Positions 23,815 through 35,800 of a stretch of 64,000 nucleotides of DNA are shown here, piece after piece (positions within the stretch are counted from its first letter, which is position 1; each line of letters begins with the position of its first letter). A program made the position numbers and the translations under genes. Under the pieces are notes generated by a model. The model saw only the letters and a program-made list of their open reading frames with translations, searched no databases and was not told where the DNA came from. The stretch is from Megaustenia siamemsis (taxonomy: Eukaryota > Mollusca > Gastropoda > Stylommatophora > Ariophantidae): assembly GCA_032433765.1 (NCBI GenBank), contig JAVIAB010000051.1, positions 83,839,973-83,903,972 of the forward strand. The letters run 5' to 3'.

Positions 23815-26800
23815 GTAAGTTCACGAACATAAAGTGGTAATTTTAATTGGCGAAAAAACTTAAAAGAACACAGGTTCTGGATGTTACACACGAGGTTCCT
23901 GGAACAGTCTAGTGAACAAGGATGGGCAAGGACCCTAAAGAAAGGGAGGATTTAGTATAGGGATTAGTGATTTACTTGATATCCACCTGGTGTTCTTGTA
24001 TGAATAACGACCTTTGCCGGAACAGGAACAGGAATGACCTCAGTAATACGGAGTCATTCAAGCCATTGTGATCGCAATAGTTGCAGAGAAAAGTCGCGGG
24101 ACCATTGTCATTAGAGGTTGCCATGTGCGGTTGTAGTTTTTCAAAACTTCTGTCCATCTCAAGACTTAGCATGGACATATATAGCATTGCGAGACGCACA
24201 GAAGTCTTTTAGCTTTAAATACTCTTATGGGAGAAACATTGAGCAAATCTGGAAACATCCATAGTGCTGCAGGCCTTATATTTGTAAGAAACAGTTCAAG
24301 TTCGACATTCAGTTAGGCTAAGATTCCAATGTTTGTCTGGAACAATGCTAATTTCGTCAATTTCTTTCGAGCATTGTAAGCGGGTCAGATTTTAAGTTCA
24401 AGTTGAGGGTATGGCAAATTTAGCATAAGTGCATTGTGTATTAGTGAAGAGGAAAGAAAGGAGAGGAAAGAGAGGAGAGGAGAGGAAAGAGAGGAGAGGA
24501 AAGAGAGGAGAGGAAAGAGAGGAGAGGAAAGAGAGGAGAGGAAAGAGAGGAGAGGAAAGAGAGGAGAGGAAAGAGAGGAGAGGAAAGAGAGGAGAGGAAA
24601 GAGAGGAGAGGAAAGAGAGGAGAGGAAAGAGAGGAGAGGAAAGAGAGGAGAGGAAAGAGAGGAGAGGAAAGAGAGGAGAGGAAAGAGAGGAGAGGAAAGA
24701 GAGGAGAGGAGGAGAGGAAAGAGAGGAGAGGAAAGAGAGGAGAGGAAAGAGAGGAGAGGAAAGAGAGGAGAGGAAAGAGAGGAGAGGAAAGAGAGGAGAG
24801 GAAAGAGAGGAGAGGAAAGAGAGGAGAGGAAAGAGAGGAGAGGAAAGAGATGAGAGGAAAGAGATGAGAGGAAAGAGATGAGAGGAAAGAGATGAGAGGA
24901 AAGAGATGAGAGGAAAGAGATGAGAGGAAAGAGATGAGAGGAAAGAGATGAGAGGAAAGAGAGGAGAGGAAAGAGAGGAGAGGAAAGAGAGGAGAGGAAA
25001 GAGAGGAGAGGAAAGAGAGGAGAGGAAAGAGAGGGGAGGAAAGAGAGGGGAGGAAAGAGAGGGGAGGAAAGAGAGGGGAGGTGAGTGAGGGGAGGTGTGA
25101 GTGCGGGGAGGTGTGAGTGCGGGGAGGTGTGAGTGCGGGGAGGTGTGAGTGCGGGGAGGTGTGAGTGCGGGGAGGTGTGAGTGCGGGGAGGTGTGAGTGC
25201 GGGGAGGTGTGAGTGCGGGGAGGTGTGAGTGCGGGGAGGTGTGAGTGCGGGGAGGTGTGAGTGCGGGGAGGTGTGAGTGCGGGGAGGTGTGAGTGCGGGG
25301 AGGTGTGAGTGCGGGGAGGTGTGAGTGCGGGGAGGTGTGAGTGCGGGGAGGTGTGAGTGCGGGGAGGTGTGAGTGCGGGGAGGTGTGAGTGCGGGGAGGT
25401 GTGAGTGCGGGGAGGTGTGAGTGCGGGGAGGTGTGAGTGCGGGGAGGTGTGAGTGCGGGGAGGTGTGAGTGCGGGGAGGTGTGAGTGCGGGGAGGTGTGA
25501 GTGCGGGGAGGTGTGAGTGCGGGGAGGTGTGAGTGCGGGGAGGTGTGAGTGCGGGGAGGTGTGTGATGGGCAGGAGAGAGAAATGAAAGAAGAAATTAAA
25601 TCAAGAAGGCAGGCAGGAAAGAAATTAATGCTGTTATTTGATGTTTACAAATGTAACACTTCCAGGCTGTGCTAGGCAGCAATGCTATTTGATGTTTACA
25701 AATGTAACACTTCCAGGCTGTGCTAGGCGGCAATGCTGTCGACGGGGAACAGAACGTTGTTGTCTTCCAGTCTCCTGGAGAAGATGGCAAGGTCCAGAAG
25801 GGGGCTATTGTCAACCTGACTCGCGGATTAAATTCCATGGTAAGTACTTAGAAAATAGCTTTTTTTTGTATATTCCAATATTTCCCAAACAGCGAAATGC
25901 AGACGATCAGACACTAATACATGGAAAAATAGACCTACAAGAAAATTAGACTCAATAGCACAGGCACATATTACATGAAAATCAACAAAACAGAAGTCAT
26001 GAATATCGCAAAAGAATATCAACATAACTATAGACGATATACATCTAAAACAGTTTGAGGAATTTAAATACCTAGAAAGTTTAGTGACAAATGACAATTC
26101 ACAAACAGCTGAAATAGACTCAAGATACAACAAGGTGTGTCAAATCATTGAACAACTATCACTACTCTTGTCTAACAAGGAAATAATTCTAGAGATAAAA
26201 CAGGCACTATACAATACAATCTTCATCCCAACGTTGTGCTACCAATGTCAGTCCTGGACTTTATATGCAAGAACAATAAGAAAAAAAACCACCACCGAGA
26301 TGAAATGTGTTAGACGAATGACAGGAAACAACACGAGAGATCAGATCAGAAATAGCGAAAAAAAGCTAGGAATTGTCCCCGCCATGGAATATATAAAGAA
26401 ACGATAAAATGGTTTGGAAACGTGATAAGGCAGAAAGCTAAAAATACGAGCCTTAAAAAACGTTGCGAGAACACCAAACCCAAGGGCCGAACACTTAAAA
26501 GGATTGACAGAGTATTAAAAACACTAGAATATGTTTATATAAAAATGTATTAAATATGCGATGACGCGAGTAGGTCTGCAGAGATGTGGAATAGTTATTA
26601 AGCAGCTAAACCAATAGAACAAACTATGACGTTTCGGCAATAGACTTCATAAACGCTATAACGAATAAGTGCACATATTACAATATAAACACATTTGTCC
26701 TGGGGCATCAATCTCAGAAAGCATGTTGACATGAAAGTGAGTTCCCAATCATAATTTGTAATGGCCATGTTTTGTTTCATGTATCTTCTTCACATTACAG

Positions 26801-29800
26801 GTTGGTTACCACGGAGCGTCATTCCATTCTGTCCGTTTTGATTAAGCCTGCAATCATACTGTCCATTCATTGTTGTCGGTCCACTTTAGTCTTTGTCTAC
26901 TTTGTATTTTCTACTCCAAGTGGACTATGAGTATGTTACTGTGCAACTTTGCATGAAAAAAAAATCGATGTTTTTTTTCCCGGTCGTAGACAGCAGCTGG
27001 CTTTAAGCTTCGTGGCACCTACAAAAGAAAACAAGTTCGCTCTACCTGTAGCCAACCTTCGTTGTGTGTGCCAAATCTGGCTCACACGTCTTTATTGGCC
27101 TGAGTTGTTCTTGCTTCCGGTGGACTTTAACTCCTGCCTGACATTCAAGTGCCACGATCTGGTGTCAGGCACGCTGCTACATATTTCTCTGAGAAATTAT
27201 TTTCTATTTGACACAAAGGGCAGCCTGCGCTACAAAACTCTGATCTGGAGGGCATTTTTGTGTGTCTCTGTCTCACCCATACCAACGCTAATGTGTTCAC
27301 TTTGGTAAAGAATCTGTCAAGAGAAACCCAGAGGCGGAGATAATTTCCAAAGCTGATTAAAACTGTGAAAAAGACAAAAAACATGGAATGCTTTGCTTGC
27401 AACCACCTTTAATTCTCAGTTGTAAAGATGATTCTAACACAATCACATTAACTGTTTATCTTTCTGTCATGGGATATATTAAAAAAATGAGTACAATTCT
27501 GAAGACAGGTGTATACTACTGTGTGTATAAGTATCGGATGTGGTGTCGGACAGAGCGGTAGTGTCTTCCAATGTTTAATACCTGCTCTACGGCGGTTTTG
27601 ATCACATTACCTCCTGCTACAAAGTTCCACATATAGTTTATCACTTGGACCCTGCCTGATAAAGCGGTATTGATTCATACCGTTAAACACTTTACTCGCT
27701 TGCGACACCTATCGTAGACTAATTGCCACATACTATAGTTGAGTTATTACAAAAGTACTTAGCCCAAACGTAATGGCCACAATTAAGATGACTCACTTTT
27801 TGTGTGTGTGAATATAGTCGTTCGTTTTACACCATCTTGTATCATTATTTACACCATCTTGTATCATTATTTACACCATCTTGTATCATTATTTACACCA
27901 TCTTGTATCATTATTTACACCATCTTGTATCATTATTTACACCATCTTGTATCATTATTCACACCATCTTGTATCATTATTCACACAACTTTTATCAATC
28001 ATGGTGGCAAATCTTTTATCCAGAGACGTGCAAATGTTAATAACAAATGTGCACTGATAACTTGTATTTAATTCGTTCGAGGAGACTGTTCAAACTCTAA
28101 ATTGTTCCAAGTCCACATCAAATTTTCCTTTCTAAATCATGACATGAAGTAACCCGTTACCACGGACTAAAAAAGACCCCAATTTTTTTTTAATAAACTC
28201 AAAACAACAAATCCACATAATTGAAGGTAACCATAAATAATAAAATAACAATGAAAACAAACACGTGACTCTCGTAATAGAATGAAAATGGCAATTTACT
28301 GTAACTTGGGAGTGATGTCCCTTTTGGCTGGTGGAGCGGTAAGATTACTATTTGGAAGGGTTGTGCTATAAACACACAGAATTAATGTGATTCTCTCTTT
28401 CTCTTCTCTCTCTTTCTTTTTCTTCTCTCTCTTTCTTTTTTTTTCTCTCTTCCTTTTTTATTCTCTCTCTCTTGATATATCCCCACACTCTCCACTACTG
28501 GTTTTGGGGGTTGTTTGGTTCTTTCCCTCTCCCAGATCCGCAACACGTGTGGTTCTTTCCCTCTCCCAGATCCGCAACACGTGTACCACTTTTATGCTAA
28601 AGTTCCTTTTCCACTTCAATCGTCGATACACCCCTCCTCTTAAGCTTCGTTTGCTTCCACTCTTCTTGGATGCTATAGTTAATGTACCATGGTTTTATAT
28701 ATAAATAAACGCCTAAAATAAGCTGAAAAAGCAATGAAAGAACACCAAGACTACTCAAGAATTAACCTTGGACGCAGACAAAAATAATCGCAAACAGTAA
28801 CAGATGTCATATTTTTCCCTGCGCTTGAGCAGTCGAACATGAAGCGTAGTTCGAACTCCGTATACAAATTCTTTCGAATTTAGCTTACGAAATCTGGAAC
28901 GCTCGGAGTCGTTCGAAGTACAAGACTCCTGTTTTTATCTGAAGACAAACTACTACGAAGATAAAAGCTATGAATACAATCTTCTTTCTTCTTTTCTCTT
29001 TCTCACTGATACATAAAAGGTGTCGTGGTTTATATCATTTGTCGTTCTTGAGCTGCTCGAACTGTCTGAATTAGTGATTTTCCTTTGTTGTTACATGTCT
29101 CTGCCACTGCATCTATCCATCTTCTTCTGGGTCTTCCTCTTGGTCTTTTTCCATGCATTCCCGAGAAGAACGCCCGTGATTGATAAGGATTCATTCTGAC
29201 CAGGTGGCCAAACCATTTAAGTTGTTCTATATATTCTTGGCAGGGTTTTGTTCCTACTATTTTTCTTATAGTTTCATTTGGTATTCTATCTCTTCTTGTG
29301 TTGTTTTTTACTTTTCTCAAGCAACGCATCTCACATGTATTGATCTTTCTTAAATATGATTTAGAAGGGTCCATGTTTGATTTTCATAGCACAAAGTTTG
29401 TATGAAAATGCTATTTATCATTTGTTGTTTAGCTGGCAAAGAAATGTTTGGATGTCTTAACAATGGTGAAAGCTGGTATGTGACAGCATTTGCTTTTTGT
29501 ATTCTCTTGTCAATTTCTCTGTCTAGTTTGCCATCTTCTGTGAACATTGTGCCTAAATACTTGAATTCCTCTACTTGTTTTATTTCTTTATCTTTGATCT
29601 TAATGTTTAATGGATGTCTTAATTTGCGTATTCTTATAGCCTGTTTTTTGCTGTGTTAATTTTCATACTGTAGTTTGTGCAGCTTTTATCTAGAGAAGTT
29701 AAATGCTGTTGTAGCAGGTTTTCATCCTCATATATTAGGCATTGATCTTCTGCGAAAAGTAGCTCATTGATGTTGGAGTTTTCTACCTCTGTGTTATTGA

Positions 29801-32800
29801 TTTTTCCTTATTGTTGGTTGTTTCCTGATTTCTTTTGTCCATATATATGATGAAGAGGATATAAATACAATAATTGATAATTATCTTAGTGTAAACTTTA
29901 TACAGCAGTAACATTTGTATTTTGTTGTAAAATGGCAAATTAAAATTTTCAGGCTACACTTGACTTGACTGTCCCAGGCAGACTCGGAGGGACCTTCACC
30001 TTGAATGAGGGAAGCGGCCCATTAACAATCGCTGGCAATCACCTAGTCGGTGAGTATCTGTCCTCACTAAGTACAGATTTCGATCCCACACACGCATCTA
30101 AACTAAGACACATTTTTGGGTTACTCTCAGTAACATGAGTGTTGCAAACCCAAGTTTAAAAACGCGTGAGAAATTAGAGGTTTTGGGACAGAGTTGTCTT
30201 TTCTTGTGGCTAAATTTATTTATTACCACGTCTTTATTGTGGCTAAATATTAATGACCACGTCTTTATTGTGGCTAAATATTAATGACCACGTCTTTATT
30301 GTGGCTAAATATTAATTACCACGTCTTTAATGTGGCTAAATATTAATTACCACGTCTTTATTGTGGCTAAATATTAATGACCAACACTTTATTGTAAAGT
30401 ACCCCCGTCACGCCAAGTGGCGTATAGGGAAATATGGTGTTAGTGACCCTATATTTTACAGACCTTCAGCACATGATTTTTGGGGTAATGTGGTCGGTAT
30501 TACGCCCGTGCTGCTTTACTTTCCCCGAAAAAAATCCGGTACCCATTTAAGGCTGGGTGAACCCGGAAGCCGTCGGTTGGGATCGAACCCTACCCCTTGT
30601 CCGTGGTAGTCCAGTTCACTAACCACTGAGCTGTCGCGGCTCCCACGTCTTTATTGTGGCTAAATATTAATGACCACGTCTTTATTGTGGCTAAATATTA
30701 ATGACCACGTCTTTATTGTGGCTAAATATTAATTACCACTTCTTTATTGTGGCTAAATATTAATTACCACGTCGTTATTGTGGCTAAATATTAATGACCA
30801 CTTCTTTATTGTGGCTAAATATTAATGACCACGTCTTTATTGTGGCTAAATATTAATGACCACGTCTTTATTGTGGCAACTCAAACTTAACGTGGAGCAG
30901 TCACCGCGAGGTGCTCGAGTTGTTCACTTCAGTCTCTAATGAAGAAACTTCGTCTACAAAACATTTATTTCCGCTGTGTTCCCAGTCAAACATGGCCACC
31001 CAACACAAATCAGAAAAGATATGTAATCACTACAGAAGTGAGACATTTTAGAAAAGCTTATCTATCTACAATCTATCTGCCTTTTTAGCTCCCAGTGGAG
31101 CATAGGTCTTCAACAAAGGACTTTCCAGGTCGTTCTGGTTTTTACCATTCTTTTAAGATCATTCCATGTCTTCCCCATCTTCATCTCTGCTTCAATCTGT
31201 CTTCTCTAAGAATTCCTTGGTCTTCCACTTTTTTTCCCATGGGGATTCCAAAAAAGGGCCTGTTGTGTAATACTCTGTTAGAAAAGCTTATGAATGGCCA
31301 GAAAAGATAAACCAGAAACGAGGTTATAAGAAAAGTGACATAAAATCTATTTTGAATAACACAAGAAACAAGCAAATGAAATGATACACTCACGTGGAGA
31401 GAATGCGTAGTAATGCCATCCAATTCAAGGCATAAACAAAGAAGGCGCAGCTCGAGACAGATTGACTATGTTGGAGTGACAACATCGGATAAACTGCTCC
31501 ATGTGCCAATGACTAAGTTTGTTAGAACAGAACATCAACCCTTATCTTCCTCGACACCTGAAGCGGAGAAAAGATAACGAACAGGGTTTTCTCGTGGCTC
31601 ATGGAATGTGTTGCCAATAATCATCTCAACATTGAGGTTGTTAAAGCATTCGATACCACGCCATTTGTTCTGATTATTGAACCCTATTATTCTGAAAACA
31701 GTTTTATAAATTTTACTTTGAGAAAGAGAGAGGAGGGAGACAAGAGGTGGGAGAGGGAGACAAGAGGTGGGAGATGTAACATTTCTGGTACCTAATTTTA
31801 AGTTGGAAGTCTTGTGCCTCCTATGAGGTGGCGGAAAAAAATCATATCTTACGGAAATCGAAGCAGAACCTTTTTGATCAGGAAGCGAGAGCATTACCCA
31901 CACAGCCACCAAGGCTTCAACCATTGCAGAGTATAACAAAATCACGTGACAACTGATATAGAAACTAGTGATCATCTATACAGCTATCAAACTCAAGAAT
32001 AAAAAATCTAGAGGGAAAATTCAAGAAAGATGACGGAGCACTAGAAACATAGTAACTGAACAAGGAAGCCAAAGAACTGTGGACCAAGATATGTCCCTTT
32101 GACACGAAAAAGCAAATAAAGATAACGGAATTCAAATAAACATTTATAGGTTGTATTATAATTATAATTTATAGGTTGTATTCTAATTTTAATTTATAGT
32201 TTGTATTATAATGTATAGGTTTAATTATAATTTATAGGTTATTATAATTATAATTTATAGGTTGTATTATAATAATTTATAGGTTGTATTATAATTTATA
32301 GGTTGTATTATAATTTATAAGTTGTATTAAAATTAATTATAATTTATAGGTTGTATTATAATTATAATTTATTGGTTGTGTTATAATTATAATTTATAGG
32401 CTGTTATAATTAATTTATAGGCTGTATTATAATTACAATTTATAGGCTGTATTATTATTATACAAAGTTTAGAACTAAAATCCCCACTTTATATTGGATT
32501 CATAGATTACGAAAAGACATTTGATAGTTTAGACAGAAGAATGCTTTGGAAGTTGCTGAGTCATTACGGAATCCCCATAAAGTTTATTAACCGGATAAAA
32601 ACAATGTATGAAGAAACGAAATGTAGTGTGGTGCATGAAGGACAGCTTACAGAAGAATTTGAAATAAGAACAGGAGTAAGGCAGGGATGCCTCCTGTCTC
32701 CATTTCTCTTTCTACTGGCCATAGATTGGATTATGAAAATAACTCAAAACAACAGAAATGGGATGCAGTGGTCACTGACCAAACAACTTGATGATTTAGA

Positions 32801-35800
32801 CTTTGCTGATGACACAGCTCTGACACAGCTCTCCTATCACACAGCCATCAACAGATACAGGATAAAATGAGCATACTTGATGAGAGATCACAACAGCTAG
32901 GACTGAAGATTAATAGAGATAAGACCAACTTTATGAGTATTAATACAGTTAGCAATAACCAAATAAAACTAGGAGAAATATCTCTATTAGATGTACAATC
33001 TTACATATATCTGGGCAGTAATATAGATAAAGAGGGTGGGGGGGACAGAAAATGATACCAAAATAAGAATAACTAAAGCAAGAGGAGCTTTCATTGCACT
33101 GGGGAACATATGGAAATCCAAAGAAATTAGGTTAAATACAAAAATAAAAATTTTCAACTCAAATGTTAAGTCGGTCCTATTGTATGGCTGTGAAACAAGG
33201 AGAATAACAAAATTGACACGAAGGTACATAATTTCATTAATGGATGCTTACGCAGAATAAAAGGATGGAAATGGCAGGGCAAAATCACTAACATAGAATT
33301 ATGGAAATGTACCGGTCAAACACCAGTGGATAAAGAGATACAGCGAAGACGATGGTGCTGGATAGGACGGACACACACTACGGAAACCAACTGAGAGTAT
33401 TACACAACAGGCCCTTTTTTGGAATCCCCAGGGGAAAAGACAAAGACCAAGGAATTCTTGGAGAAGACAGATAGAAGCAGAGATGAAGATGGGGAAGACA
33501 TGGAATGATCTTAAAAGAATGGCAAAAAACAGAACGACTTGGAATGTGTTTGTTGAAGACCTATGCTCCACTGGGAGCTAAAAAGGTAGAAGATTATAAT
33601 CTATAGGTTGTATTATAATTATAGTTTATAGGCTGTACTATAATTATAGTTTATAGGCTGTATTATAATTAATTTATAGGCTGTATTATAATTAATAATT
33701 TATAGGCTGTATTATAATTAATAATGTATAGGCTGTATTATAATTAATAATGTATAGGCTGTATTATAATTAATAATGTATAGGCTGTATTATAATTATA
33801 ATTTATATGCTGTATTATAATTTATAAGTTGTATTATAATTTATAGGTTGCATTATAATGTATAGGTTGCATTATAATGTATAGGTTGCATTATAATGTA
33901 TAGGTTGCATTATAATTTATAGTAAAAAAGTAAAGTACCCCCCGTCACGCCAAGTGGCGTATAGGGAAATATGGTGTTAGTGACCCTATATTTTACAGAC
34001 CTTCAGCACATGATTTTTGGGGTAATGTGGTCGGTATTACGCCCGTGCTGCTTTTACTTTCCCAGAAAAAATCCGGTACCCATTTAAGGCTGGTAAGGTT
34101 GCATTATAATTGTTAAAGCTAACTTCGGCCGCCGAGAGACTTGTCCCTGCAAGGAAGTGTCGAAGTGTTGTTCCATTTAATAACCGAATTTGGTTTATTT
34201 TAAAATGTTTCTTTTAAAAGGTTTATTTTTAAATGTTTATTTTAAAATGTTTCTTTTAAAAGGTTTATTTTTAAATGTTTATTTTCATCTTTTGTTTTAT
34301 TTTTGGTAACAGCATTTAAAGACGACGATGACGAAAACGAGACTCAGACTGATTTTGATGCCTCTGACGAGGAAGAAAGTGCTGAAGAGATGTCTGACGA
34401 AGAGCAAAAGGCCAGGAATAAAAGTGCTAAAAGGAAAGCTTTCCGTACCAGCATGAAGCACAAGGTTGGCCGTTTAAAGTATGCCTTGCTTGTGTAGTTT
34501 TGGTTGAGTTGCATTAGCGAATCAAAGATAATGTCTACATTAGTGCAATTATTATTAGTTGTCCAATCATAGTCGGACTATATTTGTGTCTACTGATTGT
34601 CAGTCTCCATTAGTCTACTGATTTTCGGTCTCCATTAGTGGTTTACTAATTGTTGGTCTCAATTTTGGTCTAATTGTCTGTCTTTGTTTGTGGTCTACTA
34701 ATTATCGGTCTCCATTTCTGGTCTACTAATTGTCGGGTCTTCATTTGTAGTATAATTGTCGGTCTCCATTTGTGGTCTACTAATTGTCAGTCTCCATTTC
34801 TGGGATACTAATTGTCTGTCTCTATTTGTGGTCTACTAATTGTCGGTATCCATCTGTGATCTCCATTTGTGGTTTACTAATTGCTGATCTCCATGTGTGG
34901 TCTACTAGTTGTCGGTCTCCATTTTAGTGTTCTAATGATTTCCGGTCTCCATTAGGGGTCTATTGATTGTCGATTTCCAATAGTTGTCCAATCATCGTGT
35001 CTTGTTCTTTATTCATAGTCGATCTCCATTTTGTGTTCATTATTTATCTGGTCGCCATTAATTCTTTAGGTAGTCAGTCTCTTTTGTTTAGTTATCCAAT
35101 CATAGCCAATCTCTATTTGTAGTCTAGAGATTGTCGGTCCCTATTTCTGGTCAACTGATTGACAGTCTCATATGTCAATCATAGTCGTTCTTACATTGTC
35201 AAGTGATTGTCGGCCATTAGTTGTCTACTGATTGTGTATCCATTATTCATTCAAACTCAGTCGGTCTCCATTAGTGGTCTAGTGATTGTAGGCCTCCATT
35301 AGTTGTCTAGTGATTGTCGGCCTCCATTAGTTGTCTAGTGATTGTCGGCCTCCATTAGTTGTCCAGTGATTGTCGGCCTCCTTTAGTGGTCTAGTGATTG
35401 TCGGCCTCCATTAGTTGTCTAGTGATTGTCGGCCTCCTTTAGTGGTCTAGTGATTGTCGGCCTCCATTAGTGGTCTAGTGATTGTCGGCCTCCTTTAGTT
35501 GTCTAGTGATTGTCGGTCTCCTTTAGTGGTCTAGTGATTGTCGGCCTCCTTTAGTGGTCTAGTGATTGTCGGCCTCCATTAGTGGTCTAGTGATTGTCGG
35601 CCTCCTTTAGTGGTCTAGTGATTGTCGGCCTCCTTTAGTGGTCTAGTGATTGTCGGCCTCCATTAGTTGTCTAGTGATTGTCGGCCTCCTTTAGTGGTCT
35701 AGTGATTGTCGGCCTCCATTAGTGGTCTAGTGATTGTCTGTCACCATTATTGCTCTAGTTATTGTCTGTCACCATTATTGCTCTAGTGATTGTCGGTCAC

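Noticed and set aside
24429..24881. Arg/Glu-rich 150-residue frame
   Set aside because: Purine-only 14-bp satellite inside an intron.
26949..27308. 119-residue frame (MHEKKIDVFFPG...)
   Set aside because: No recognised domain, lies in an intron, and has no coding support.
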